Below, one piece after another: positions 25,207 through 33,998 of a DNA stretch of 46,758 nt. Under the pieces are notes generated by a model, which made no database searches, had not been told where the DNA came from, and saw only the letters and a program-made list of their open reading frames with translations. Both the position numbers and the translations under genes were made by a program. The stretch lies in contig JBAQKY010000009.1 of the NCBI GenBank assembly GCA_049301455.1, forward strand, positions 1 to 46,758. The letters run 5' to 3'. The DNA is from JAUYMM01 sp049301455. Its GTDB lineage: Bacteria > Patescibacteriota > Microgenomatia > UBA8517. The stretch's first letter is position 1, and each line of letters opens with the position of its first letter.

Positions 25207-26511
25207 TTATTGTTTTGTATATTTCCAAAAGACCACACCATTAAGGCTGGTCTCTCCTGACCAATTATAGCCTAAGTTTTCAATATATTTACGAGTAGAA
25301 TCGCCTGCATCAAAAACATCCCAAACATATCTGGATAACCATATCTGATTATCTTTTGGTGTCAATTCCTCTTTTGGAATGACGTTATCATCAATTTTAT
25401 AATAGACCAAGGCCTCCTTTTGTGAGGTTGTTGGTAAAATTATTGGATCTTGGTCAACAATGTTTGCCAATTCACGCCAATTCTCACGATGGAAATTAGA
25501 ATTAAAAAGATACACAGCTGAGGTCGTTAGATTAACAGCCAATACCAAAACCACAATTAATTTGTTGGCATTTTCAGATATTAGTAAATAGAAAGCAGGC
25601 AGTATAAACAAGTATCTGAAATAAGTGAGTGTTGGTATGAAAAAGGATATTAACACCCCTAAAACAAAACACATTGCAAACCATGACCAAACCAATTTGT
25701 TTTTAGCTCTAACTATGAAATATCCGTACAAGGCTAACAGTACAAAAACAACAACCATATAAATGGTTTTGTCATCGATGCTCACACGTCCAATTATAAA
25801 TTTGATAGGTATTAAAATTATGTTTTTAAAAGAAACTGAGCCCAGTATTCCCCACCAACCAGACATTGTCTCCTTAACAGACAGACCATTTGTAAGTTGC
25901 TTTACAAATGTAGGTAACCAATAAATTACTGCTAATCCAAGTGGGGCAAAAGAAAGCACCATCTTTCTCAGATTTTTTTTTGAATAAAGAAAAGCATAAA
26001 TAAAAAGGACAGGAATAATTAAAACAGATAGATAGTCAGTCAAAAACAAAAAAGGCAGGGTTAGCGAAAATAAAAACCATTTTTTCTTCAGAAAAAACAG
26101 AACAGTCAAAAGTACCAAGAAAGTAGCCATGGCATACATTCTTGCCTCCTGAGAATAATAGATATGAAGTCCTGAGGTTGCCAAAAACAAGGCTGGAACA
26201 ATTGGCCATTTTTGTTTAAGTGCTTTTGCAAGCTCATAAACAACATAAACAGACAAGACTCCAAATATAACTGACGGCATTCTAAGTGAAACTTCAGAGA
26301 TACCAAAAACACCAGTCCACAACATAGAAACTAAATAATGAAGTGGTGGATGAAAATCTGCAGGCATAAAACTTGAAAAAAAGTCTATGAATGGCATTTT
26401 TGCAACCAATGCAGTTGTTGCTTCATCAAGCCAGAGTGATTGGTCTAGGGACAACAATCTCAAAACAAAACTTATAAATAATGCAATAATTATCATTTTT
26501 TTATTTTTCAT
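25207..26511 (-). CDS. Polytopic glycosyltransferase family 39-like protein
   Basis: A 434-residue GT-C protein with about ten membrane helices. After the first helix it has SLWLDEATTALVA, the acidic pair typical of PMT/GT39, then FHPPLHYLVSMLW, GISEVSLRMPSVIFG and the hallmark YYSQEARMYAM. This is the best match to classical GT39 in the window. Such enzymes use polyprenyl-phosphate sugars on the outer face to modify proteins or glycans. A C-terminal outer tail is beta-rich. Its start overlaps the cytidylyltransferase-like gene by 11 nt. Confidence 0.88.
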   Translation of the reverse strand: MKNKKMIIIALFISFVLRLLSLDQSLWLDEATTALVAKMPFIDFFSSFMPADFHPPLHYLVSMLWTGVFGISEVSLRMPSVIFGVLSVYVVYELAKALKQKWPIVPALFLATSGLHIYYSQEARMYAMATFLVLLTVLFFLKKKWFLFSLTLPFLFLTDYLSVLIIPVLFIYAFLYSKKNLRKMVLSFAPLGLAVIYWLPTFVKQLTNGLSVKETMSGWWGILGSVSFKNIILIPIKFIIGRVSIDDKTIYMVVVFVLLALYGYFIVRAKNKLVWSWFAMCFVLGVLISFFIPTLTYFRYLFILPAFYLLISENANKLIVVLVLAVNLTTSAVYLFNSNFHRENWRELANIVDQDPIILPTTSQKEALVYYKIDDNVIPKEELTPKDNQIWLSRYVWDVFDAGDSTRKYIENLGYNWSGETSLNGVVFWKYTKQ

Positions 26512-27004
26512 TTGACAGGATGTTTAGTATCTCGGTGGTAGTTGTAATGTATTTAGTACGATCTGGAATAAAATTAATGCCTAGATCCTTTGAGATATGC
26601 TTTCGTCGCTTATATAAGCTATCAGTCTCTGGATGTGTAAAGACATGTGTCGGATTTATCTTTTTATACAATTTATAAAAATATAGATCTGAATTAGTGT
26701 CACCATGTTTAAATATCTTATCAATTTGAAATATGTAATCTACAAGCGATATTTCAGATAAAAATTGGCTTCTCCTGTAAAAGTTATTAATAGGCCTAGA
26801 TTCACCCTTCGTTAATTTTAAAGTTTTATCATTATCCAAACCAACTATTAAGATATCGACATATTTTTTTGCCTGTCTGAATAAATTGATATGTCCCAAA
26901 TGGAGAACATCGTATCCACCAACAACCAAACCGACACTTTTGCCATGCTTTTTCTCTCTGTTTGATATTTCAGCTATTTTTTTAACTGAACTGATAATCT
27001 TCAT
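26501..27004 (-). CDS. Cytidylyltransferase-like nucleotidyltransferase
   Basis: A 167-residue protein of the HxGH nucleotidyltransferase superfamily. The motif GLVVGGYDVLHLGHINLFRQA carries HLGH, and ESRPINNFYRRSQFLSEI follows. This shape fits glycerol-3-phosphate cytidylyltransferase, RfaE C-terminal (heptose-1-phosphate adenylyltransferase) or FAD-synthetase-like enzymes. The usual ISSTxI motif near the C-terminus is replaced by TTTEIL. It lies between a GT2 (ATGA overlap at 27001-27004) and a GT-C gene, so activating a sugar or polyol phosphate for the glycan is the likely job. The exact substrate is open. Confidence 0.85.
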   Translation of the reverse strand: MKIISSVKKIAEISNREKKHGKSVGLVVGGYDVLHLGHINLFRQAKKYVDILIVGLDNDKTLKLTKGESRPINNFYRRSQFLSEISLVDYIFQIDKIFKHGDTNSDLYFYKLYKKINPTHVFTHPETDSLYKRRKHISKDLGINFIPDRTKYITTTTEILNILSNEK

Positions 27005-27840
27005 TTTGATCCTTGTTTAGTAAATACATATTTTAGTATTCCAACAAACACACCAAAATCATAAACAACCTTAAAAACTAAAAACATTGGTTGGCCTGAA
27101 AAGAATGACTTTACTAAACCAACAATCAAAGAAATCGGCAACGAGCTTCTAATTAAACCTACAACATACCCAAAAAGACCAAATTTATACTGTCTTTTTC
27201 CTACCCACTGTGCATGTTTGAATATTTCTTTTAGGTTATCAGGATTTTTATGGAAAAATATCGCCTTTTCAGCTAGAACTGCCTCGTAGCCAAGTTTTTC
27301 AGACAAACTCCAATCGTCATTGTAACCACCTGCCGTAAACCCTCCAACACGATCGAATTCTTTGTGTAAAATAGCTCTAAAAACTTTTTGTGTGTCAGGA
27401 TATTTTTTAGGATGTCTTTTTTTGTTTTCCCAACCTTCATTTAAATTATAAGCTCGGGATAATGGTTTATCCCAATTGCTAACATATTCATCTTTTGAAA
27501 ATGTACCCATTGTTTTTCCTGCAACAATTGGCTTAACTAGCATTTTTAAAAAGTGTCTGTCAAAAGTCATGTCACTATCAACAAAAACAAATATATCTCC
27601 TGTTGCACTTTTTGCACCTAAATTTCTTGCAGCTCCTGCACCTTGGTGGTTGCCAAAAAGAATCTTTAATTTGTAATTTTTAACTTTAAACTGTTTTAAT
27701 AATTCGATAGTCTTGTCAGTAGAACCATCATCTACGACGATCACTTCAAAATCATTCAAGGACTGTTTTTCAAGTGATTGTAAACAGTCTAAAATTACAC
27801 TTTCTTCGTTATATGTAGGTATTATTATTGAAATTTTCAT
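27001..27840 (-). CDS. Glycosyltransferase family 2
   Basis: A 279-residue GT-A enzyme. It starts MKISIIIPTYNEESVILDCL, with VIVVDDGSTDKT, and NLGAKSATGDIFVFVDSDMTFD as the metal site. Downstream are KVFRAILHKEFDRVGGFTAGGYNDDWSL, of which GYNDDWSLSEKLGY corresponds to the catalytic region. The C-terminal third has two hydrophobic helices (SLPISLIVGLVKSFF and FKVVYDFGVFVGIL), so it is membrane-associated. It starts 20 nt after the GT-C gene at 27861. Substrate unknown. Confidence 0.9.
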   Translation of the reverse strand: MKISIIIPTYNEESVILDCLQSLEKQSLNDFEVIVVDDGSTDKTIELLKQFKVKNYKLKILFGNHQGAGAARNLGAKSATGDIFVFVDSDMTFDRHFLKMLVKPIVAGKTMGTFSKDEYVSNWDKPLSRAYNLNEGWENKKRHPKKYPDTQKVFRAILHKEFDRVGGFTAGGYNDDWSLSEKLGYEAVLAEKAIFFHKNPDNLKEIFKHAQWVGKRQYKFGLFGYVVGLIRSSLPISLIVGLVKSFFSGQPMFLVFKVVYDFGVFVGILKYVFTKQGSK

Positions 27841-27860
27841 ATAGTTATTTTGTTTTTATA

Positions 27861-29132
27861 CTATTCCCTTAATTTTGTTAATCTAAACAGAGAATATCCC
27901 TCTCCAATATTTTCTATGTTTTCTATATTATAAGGCTTAAAGACATTTAATTCCCAAGGATTATTATTTTTGAAATCATAGTTAGATTTAGACAATGTAT
28001 ATATTTCATCGACATCTTTATAATACACGTCGTTTTTAGGGTTCTTTCCATAAACATGTTGTACAAAGTAACGAAGTGTATAGCCTCTAGTATCAAAATC
28101 GTATAGTGTTGCAACATTAAAATTGTCACCAGAACGATCAGATATAATTTTTGAGGCATATTTTAAGTCTTTATATTTCAAACCATTTTCCATACCTACA
28201 GGTTTATTAAAATTGATTAGAGTAGAATTAATATTTAAAAGAAAATAGATAGACAACACCATCAAACCCACATATTTATTTTTGTTGTAAATTGTATAAA
28301 TTACAAAAGACAGAAGAAGTAAACCAACAGGCCAAAACATTAGAAAATGATAATATGTAAAACCAGCATCGCTACTACCAGCAAAAGTGTCAATCGCATA
28401 TTGAAATAAAGATCTTAAATGATAAAAGTTATGACGTAGATCGAAAAATACTTGAGGAAAGTCCCCAATTGCACCTCCTAATATAAACAGTAGAGCATGC
28501 TTTACTCTTTCTTTGGAGCACTTTAATAAAAAGTAAAAAATAATTAATATTGCAATTAAATACAAATACTCAAGCCCAAAGCCAATTCCTGACAAAACAC
28601 CCAAAAATAAAATGTCGTAGATATTTGATTTGTGTTTACCACGAAGTGGCAAGCTTTGCTTATATATTTTCCAGACTAAGTAAACACTAACCATTCCAAT
28701 TAACGGAAGATAATTTAAAACCCAAATGAACATTGAGTGATAAATCATGTAGGAGTTAAACAAAAATAAAAATGTGGTAATTAATGATATTGTTTTACCA
28801 AACATCTTTTTAGACAAGATATAAACAACAACAGCAGTGAGTATGTTTAAAAAAGTGAAGTAAATTGTTATTAGATATGGGTCATATTTTGACACGACAA
28901 GCAATGGAACCAAGGTGTAGTTAAATAATGCACTTGTATAAAGCTTATGACCCAACGAATTAGCCCTGAAATATTCTTGACCTAAAAGTGAAGGTTTATC
29001 TTTAATGTAGTTACTTGATACCATCAAGCTTCTTGCTTGTTCAGGTCCAAACGTAATCCTATTCTCATAATTATAGAATCGTAGAAATAAAGCTAACGCA
29101 AAGATACTAAAGAGTATTAAATAATTCTTCAT
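27861..29132 (-). CDS. Polytopic GT-C-like membrane protein
   Basis: A 423-residue membrane protein with about ten helices and a C-terminal outer tail. After helix 1 it reads RITFGPEQARSLMVSSNYI, a variant in which the usual aspartate-glutamate pair of GT39 is GPEQAR. That suggests a divergent GT-C subgroup. A cytoplasmic loop carries SLPLRGK, encoded by a 24-nt DNA sequence found again in the gene at 35343 (see repeats). The start lies within the last 26 nt of the upstream GT4. Assignment as a glycosyltransferase is by architecture and neighbours. Confidence 0.7.
   Translation of the reverse strand: MKNYLILFSIFALALFLRFYNYENRITFGPEQARSLMVSSNYIKDKPSLLGQEYFRANSLGHKLYTSALFNYTLVPLLVVSKYDPYLITIYFTFLNILTAVVVYILSKKMFGKTISLITTFLFLFNSYMIYHSMFIWVLNYLPLIGMVSVYLVWKIYKQSLPLRGKHKSNIYDILFLGVLSGIGFGLEYLYLIAILIIFYFLLKCSKERVKHALLFILGGAIGDFPQVFFDLRHNFYHLRSLFQYAIDTFAGSSDAGFTYYHFLMFWPVGLLLLSFVIYTIYNKNKYVGLMVLSIYFLLNINSTLINFNKPVGMENGLKYKDLKYASKIISDRSGDNFNVATLYDFDTRGYTLRYFVQHVYGKNPKNDVYYKDVDEIYTLSKSNYDFKNNNPWELNVFKPYNIENIENIGEGYSLFRLTKLRE
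28635..28658 (-). repeat. 24-nt repeat, copy 1 (encodes QSLPLRGK region)
   Basis: Positions 28635-28658 are identical over 24 nt to 36183-36206. The unit contains the palindromes CCACGAAGTGG (4-bp stem, 3-nt loop) and AAGCTT. Both copies are read in the same frame, as SLPLRGK, in a loop between membrane helices of unrelated proteins. The flanks differ, so gene duplication does not explain it. Confidence 0.75.
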
Positions 29133-30033
29133 ATTGTTTAGCGATTACATCCCAATCAAACTTTTCTGCTTGCTTTCTTGGTTTGGCTCCCCAATTTGTA
29201 CTTAAAACTTTTTCAATTGCACGCGCGTAGACATCAGTATCTGTTGGATCTACGAACAAACCAGCATCACCAACAATCTCTCTGCGAATTGGATCATTAT
29301 TTGCAACAACAGGGAGTCCACTGGCCATTGCTTCGACTAAAACAATGCCAAAAGATTCATATGGCTTTGAAGCAAGGGTAAAGACGTCTGCATTTTTATA
29401 AATATTAGGCATTGAGTTATGATCTGTTTCAATTATTTCAAATCTTTTTTCACCAAGCATTTTTAACCCCAAATCACTTAATTTATTTTTCAAATCTCCA
29501 CCGCCACCTACTATAACTAACTTTACATTTTTAATTTTAGAAACTGCATTAATTACTAATTCATGTCTTTTCTGTTCTGTAAATGCACCAACGGACAGAA
29601 CAGTTTTCATTTCTTTTTTAGACTTAACATTATTTGGCCTAAACATCTTAAGGTCAACACCGTTTGGAATATAAACTGATTTTACAAATGGATTTCTTTT
29701 ATTAGACTGTTTCAGCGCATGTGATGATAACGCAACAAACGCATCAGGCATGGAATAAAGATTCAACCTGTCATCAAGACCAACCCCAGACTGACCTGAA
29801 ATAACCATTTTTGCACCAGTTAACCAAGAAACAATTCTTGTTAAAAATGCTTGACTCCTGCCATTGGTTGGAATTATCAAATCATATCGATTTTTAAGTA
29901 ATTTTAAATAATCTATTTTATTTATTACATCAACCTGATGGTTTTTAGAAAGTCTATTGGATAATTCCCTGACAAAAGTTTCAGCTCCTCTATTTACCGA
30001 GTCTTGATATTTATTTAATATTGCAATTTTCAT
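29107..30033 (-). CDS. Glycosyltransferase family 4
   Basis: A 308-residue GT4, short for the family because the N-terminal domain is compact. It starts MKIAILNKYQDSVNRGAETFVREL and has YDLIIPTNGRSQAFL, SVYIPNGVDLKMFRPN, then the donor domain VLSVGAFTEQKRHELVINAV and the acidic motif KPYESFGIVLVEAMASGLPVV. The ATG at 30033 avoids overlap with the previous gene and matches the GT4 first strand; a longer frame begins at 30054. All catalytic-domain motifs are present, so it looks functional. Confidence 0.88.
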   Translation of the reverse strand: MKIAILNKYQDSVNRGAETFVRELSNRLSKNHQVDVINKIDYLKLLKNRYDLIIPTNGRSQAFLTRIVSWLTGAKMVISGQSGVGLDDRLNLYSMPDAFVALSSHALKQSNKRNPFVKSVYIPNGVDLKMFRPNNVKSKKEMKTVLSVGAFTEQKRHELVINAVSKIKNVKLVIVGGGGDLKNKLSDLGLKMLGEKRFEIIETDHNSMPNIYKNADVFTLASKPYESFGIVLVEAMASGLPVVANNDPIRREIVGDAGLFVDPTDTDVYARAIEKVLSTNWGAKPRKQAEKFDWDVIAKQYEELFNTL

Positions 30034-30038
30034 TGGTG

Positions 30039-31268
30039 TTAGTTTTTCTGACATAATTCTACTTTTTTATCTAAAATATTGCAGGAGTAGAATTTGTCTA
30101 CAAAATCATATAATTTTGTATAATTGTTTTGTCTTTCACCAATTACTATTATTTCAACCACTTCTGTTTTTAAATTATTAACCATCAAATCTATATTGTT
30201 ATTGTAGCTTAAATACCATGGGATATATGGTATTAATGGCTTTGGAGGTTTGGTATCAGTAAGTGCATAAATATTATCCCAATAATTTATTACATACAAA
30301 CTTTGTGGTTTATCTTTTAAGCTATTAATTACAGAAACTGTTTTGTTTACATCACTTTCAAAGAAACGTGTAGTATTTCCTAAACTCCTAGCGATTCCAA
30401 TAAATAAAAATAAGGAAATTAAAATACCAACAGCAAATTTAAGTAACAGATGTTTTTTTGAAAATATAAATATTGATAAGGCAGCTGCAATAAATGGCAA
30501 TGCAGGTTGAAAATGAAAAAGTTCCCATCTTGGATAAACCCCAAGTAATCCGACCATGGCAAAAATCATCAGGAAATACTCAGCACTAAGCAATGATAAA
30601 ACAAATGGTAATAACGCATAAACAAATTGCTTTAAATTAGGAAGACTTATTTGTCCTTCAGCATTAGGCAGATAGAATATACCAAAATTAATTGCCCAAT
30701 GGTAATAATCATCCAAGATACCTAGTGCATAAAGAATAATTGCAAAAATTAGAAATATTATTCCAGCACCAAAAATGAGCTGTTTTGATCTCTGTGCTAG
30801 GTGCTTTGTGCTCTGTGCTGTTGCAATTACAATTGGAATTGCAAAATAAACAAATGTTTGTTTAGTTAAAAACCCTAATGCAAAGAAGATACCACTCCAA
30901 AGGTAATTTTTGGTTTTAAGCGCATAAAATAAAAGTAGAGCAAACGGAGTCAAAGCTAAGTCAAACCACAAACCATTACCCTGATATACGATACAGAGCA
31001 ATAAATACAAAAGGCTAGCAGCAATTGAAATCTTTTTTGACCAAAAACTTTTTACTACAAAGAATGTAAGAAAAACATTAATAGCAATTAAAATCCATGT
31101 ATAAATTTTTAATTGTATGATACCCACTCCAAACAACTTAAAAAATATAACCAGATCCAAAAGCAGCAATGGGTTATGTGCAATTGCAATATCTCTATAT
31201 GGCAACCAGCCTTGAAGCATTAAATATGGCCAAGCCAGCATTTCTGGCCATGCTGTGAAATTAAACAT
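30039..31268 (-). CDS. Polytopic GT-C-like membrane protein, lacking usual first helix
   Basis: A 409-residue membrane protein with about nine or ten helices. Its N-terminus MFNFTAWPEMLAWPYLMLQG is followed by WLPYRDIAIAHNPLLLL, the PYRD-type donor-binding loop of GT39-like proteins, yet no membrane helix precedes it. The ATG directly follows the UAA stop of the upstream GT2 gene and is in the same reading frame, so no longer start is possible without reading through that stop. A cytoplasmic loop contains a repetitive QSTKHLAQRSK segment encoded by a short tandem repeat (30791-30820). The C-terminal tail is on the outer face. Confidence 0.75.
   Translation of the reverse strand: MFNFTAWPEMLAWPYLMLQGWLPYRDIAIAHNPLLLLDLVIFFKLFGVGIIQLKIYTWILIAINVFLTFFVVKSFWSKKISIAASLLYLLLCIVYQGNGLWFDLALTPFALLLFYALKTKNYLWSGIFFALGFLTKQTFVYFAIPIVIATAQSTKHLAQRSKQLIFGAGIIFLIFAIILYALGILDDYYHWAINFGIFYLPNAEGQISLPNLKQFVYALLPFVLSLLSAEYFLMIFAMVGLLGVYPRWELFHFQPALPFIAAALSIFIFSKKHLLLKFAVGILISLFLFIGIARSLGNTTRFFESDVNKTVSVINSLKDKPQSLYVINYWDNIYALTDTKPPKPLIPYIPWYLSYNNNIDLMVNNLKTEVVEIIVIGERQNNYTKLYDFVDKFYSCNILDKKVELCQKN
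30791..30820 (-). repeat. Short imperfect AGCACA-type tandem repeat inside a GT-C gene
   Basis: The minus strand repeats AGCACAGAG, CACAAAGCAC and AGCACAGAG within 30 nt, encoding QSTKHLAQRS. Directly next to it (30821-30844) is an inverted repeat with arms TTGCAATT and AATTGCAA. The combination sits in a predicted cytoplasmic loop and looks like an in-frame insertion. Confidence 0.55.
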
Positions 31269-32099
31269 TTAATATCCCACCTTTCCTTCGATTATTTTTC
31301 TTTTTAGCTTCTTGACCGGCGTTTCAATCAATGCTCTTATTTTGTATGAATTTGACATTGGTTTCCATGGACTTGGAACAAAGTCTGGTCTAACTTTAAA
31401 AAAGGCTTCTGGATAATAGAAGTTTTTTGGAAATTCATTACCAATTTCATATTTTAATTTCTTTGCTCGTTTAGGAACTAAAATATCAAATGATCTGTCT
31501 TCACCTCTTGGAAGAAATGTTGTATGCAAATAGGATACATCTACAAATTTAAAAGTATTTCTTTCTTGAATTTGTTTTTGTCCATCTGACCAGCCCCAAA
31601 CACCATGACGTCCAATTGAACATAAACCTTTAATATTTCTATTAATCGCACGTAATGCATAACTCCCCTTTAAATTTCCAAAGGTATACTTACTGGCACT
31701 TTCATCAAAATGATGATAGATATCACCAACCAAGTTTATATTTTTAACAACTATGGATTCAGTTTTGGAATCAATAGTTTTAATTTCTAAAGTTAATTTT
31801 TTAATTGAATCTTCCCACCATATTTCATCACCATCAACAATGATGAACCAATCAGCATCTGTTGCATCCAGCATCGCTTGTCGAACCTCAGGGAATGTCT
31901 CAGGGGTCACTTCACCATACTGTCTTAGGTCTATCTTTTCTTTATATTTTTCCTTTAGTGCTAGGGCTATTTCCCATGACCTATCAGTTGAACCAGTATC
32001 CCAAAGGAGAAGTTTATTAACTGAATCTATTACAGAAGTTACAGAGAACCACAACCACCTTTCTTCATTCTTAAAAAGTGTGTGTGCCCAGATTTTCAT
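31269..32099 (-). CDS. Glycosyltransferase family 2
   Basis: A 276-residue GT2 of the type with an IWAHTLFKNEERWLWFSV opening, LLWDTGSTDRSWEIA and the metal-binding WFIIVDGDEIWW. The remainder differs from the other GT2 proteins here and includes a histidine-rich HHFDESASKY segment and YLHTTFLPRGEDRS. It heads the long minus-strand operon. The ATG at 32099 is preferred; a GTG at 32102 is in frame. A TAAAAT lies 7 nt upstream of the ATG, so the mRNA is predicted leaderless. Its stop is immediately followed by the in-frame ATG of the next gene. Confidence 0.88.
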   Translation of the reverse strand: MKIWAHTLFKNEERWLWFSVTSVIDSVNKLLLWDTGSTDRSWEIALALKEKYKEKIDLRQYGEVTPETFPEVRQAMLDATDADWFIIVDGDEIWWEDSIKKLTLEIKTIDSKTESIVVKNINLVGDIYHHFDESASKYTFGNLKGSYALRAINRNIKGLCSIGRHGVWGWSDGQKQIQERNTFKFVDVSYLHTTFLPRGEDRSFDILVPKRAKKLKYEIGNEFPKNFYYPEAFFKVRPDFVPSPWKPMSNSYKIRALIETPVKKLKRKIIEGKVGY

Positions 32100-32106
32100 C
32101 ACTTTA

Positions 32107-32112
32107 ATTTTA
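32107..32112 (-). promoter_or_regulatory. -10 box for the long glycan operon
   Basis: TAAAAT on the minus strand (32112-32107) ends 7 nt before the ATG at 32099. No good -35 is visible. It would give a leaderless transcript starting the operon that runs toward recO. Weak on its own, supported by the same spacing at other operon heads. Confidence 0.4.
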
Positions 32113-32124
32113 ACTCAAAATAGC

Positions 32125-32130
32125 TAAAAT
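32125..32130 (+). promoter_or_regulatory. -10 box for asnB
   Basis: TAAAAT on the plus strand ends 9 nt before the asnB ATG at 32140. The -35 region is poor. Together with the minus-strand box at 32107-32112 it makes the 40-nt gap a compact divergent promoter. No Shine-Dalgarno fits before the ATG. Confidence 0.4.
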
Positions 32131-32139
32131 AACACTTAT

Positions 32140-33996
32140 ATGTGTGGTATCTCAGGTAGAATAAATTTTAACAAACAAGATGTAACTGGGTACCAACTCC
32201 AACAGATGGCTTCTAAAATTAAACACCGCGGGCCTGACTCTACAGGGTATTATATTTCCAAAGACAGATCAGTTGGCTTTGGACATAATAGATTGGCAAT
32301 TATTGACTTATCTAAAAAGGGAAACCAACCCATGAGCTATCAAGATAGATACATCATTGTTTTTAATGGTGAAATATATAATTTCAAAGAGGAAAGAGTA
32401 AAACTTGAGCGATTAGGTTACAAATTTAATTCAGATAGTGACACAGAAGTTTTGTTAGCCTTATACGCTACCTATAAAGAAAAATGTTTAGATCACCTTC
32501 GTGGGATGTTTTCATTCGCCATTCATGATACACACGAGAACACACTGTTTATTGCCAGAGATAGACTGGGTAAAAAACCATTTAAATACTACTCAGATGA
32601 AAATTGCTTTATATTTGCATCTGAGTTGAAAGCGATACTCACCCAACCAGAAGTAAAATCAGTCCCCGACTACATAGCTATACAAAAATATTTTCTATAT
32701 GGATATGTCCCTTCACCACTAACTGGATTTGTGGGAATTAAAAAGCTTGAAACAGGCCATTATATGAAAATTGATATAAACAGGAAAAGAATTTCAACAA
32801 CACAATATTGGGCTCCAGAATTTAACCAAAAACTCAATTTAAGCGAAAAGGAGTGGTCAGACAAAATACTTGAGACACTTGAGGAATCAACAAAAATGAG
32901 AATGATTGCTGATGTACCTATCGGCGCATTTTTATCTGGTGGCGTTGATTCATCTGCAGTTGTTGCAATGATGGCTATGTCTTCAATAAACAAAATAAAG
33001 ACTTTTACAATTAAATATGAAAATAAAAAATGGAGTGAAGAAAAATATGCACAAAACATATCCAGAAGATACAAAACTGACCACACAGAAATACTTGCCA
33101 AACCAACAAATATTAGAGACCTTCCAGATATTGCATATCAATATGAAGAACCATTTTCTGATAACAGCGCTTTGGTATCGTTTATGGTTTGCCGAGAAGC
33201 AAAAAAACACGTAACAGTTACTTTAAACGGTGATGGTGGAGATGAAAACTTTGCAGGCTATCCAAATAGATACATGAGACTTAAAAGAGATGTTGATTTT
33301 GAATCTTGGATTAACAACTTAAGACCAACTGCTGCTGCAGGAGCTAAAATCTTAAGTTCAATATCATCTAATCCACTCTTAAAAAGATGTGAGGACTTTA
33401 TCAAAAAATCAGAATTACCGTTGTATGAGAAATTTGTATCATATAACCAGATATTTCCGCTTAATGAAATATTTTCGATGTCAAAATCCCCACTCAAGGA
33501 AACATTAACAAATGATAATGTTTATAAATATGTTAAAAAAACCTTCTCAGAATTCTCAGGCAAAGATTTAAAAGATGCAGGATTAAAATTTGACTTAACA
33601 TATTTTTTGCCTGATTTATTACTTACAAAAATGGATATTGCTAGTATGGCCAATAGTTTAGAAACAAGATCTCCTCTACTTGATCACAACATGATTGAAC
33701 TAGGTTGCAAAATTCCATTTAATTTAAAGGTCAAGCATGGTGAAAGCAAATATATTTTCAAAAAGGCACTAGAAAAAATTGTTCCAAAAGAAAATTTGTA
33801 TAGACCTAAAATGGGTTTTACAATTTCACTTGAGGATTGGTTTAAAGGAGATTTGTCAAAATATTTTGAATCAAAGGTAAAAAATAAAAATTCAAACATC
33901 AGTAAATTTATTGACATTGACAATATCAACTTAGATACAAACACTAAAAAGTGGAATTTATTAATGCTGGAGTTGTGGTTTGAAAGATATTTTTAA
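32140..33996 (+). CDS. asnB: Asparagine synthase (glutamine-hydrolysing)
   Basis: A 618-residue class II glutamine amidotransferase. MCGISGRINF supplies the N-terminal nucleophile Cys2. HRGPDSTGYY and GEIYNFKE belong to the glutaminase domain (about residues 1-210). The synthetase domain has the ATP-binding FLSGGVDSSAVVAMM near residue 266 and LNGDGGDENFAGYP. The C-terminus has a normal DIASMANSLETRSPLLDH block. In surface glycan clusters such AsnB/WbpS-like enzymes often amidate a sugar acid or peptide, so a role in glycan decoration is possible beyond asparagine supply. It is alone on the plus strand here, and its end is 2 nt from the convergent flippase gene. Confidence 0.93.
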   Translation: MCGISGRINFNKQDVTGYQLQQMASKIKHRGPDSTGYYISKDRSVGFGHNRLAIIDLSKKGNQPMSYQDRYIIVFNGEIYNFKEERVKLERLGYKFNSDSDTEVLLALYATYKEKCLDHLRGMFSFAIHDTHENTLFIARDRLGKKPFKYYSDENCFIFASELKAILTQPEVKSVPDYIAIQKYFLYGYVPSPLTGFVGIKKLETGHYMKIDINRKRISTTQYWAPEFNQKLNLSEKEWSDKILETLEESTKMRMIADVPIGAFLSGGVDSSAVVAMMAMSSINKIKTFTIKYENKKWSEEKYAQNISRRYKTDHTEILAKPTNIRDLPDIAYQYEEPFSDNSALVSFMVCREAKKHVTVTLNGDGGDENFAGYPNRYMRLKRDVDFESWINNLRPTAAAGAKILSSISSNPLLKRCEDFIKKSELPLYEKFVSYNQIFPLNEIFSMSKSPLKETLTNDNVYKYVKKTFSEFSGKDLKDAGLKFDLTYFLPDLLLTKMDIASMANSLETRSPLLDHNMIELGCKIPFNLKVKHGESKYIFKKALEKIVPKENLYRPKMGFTISLEDWFKGDLSKYFESKVKNKNSNISKFIDIDNINLDTNTKKWNLLMLELWFERYF

Positions 33997-33998
33997 TA

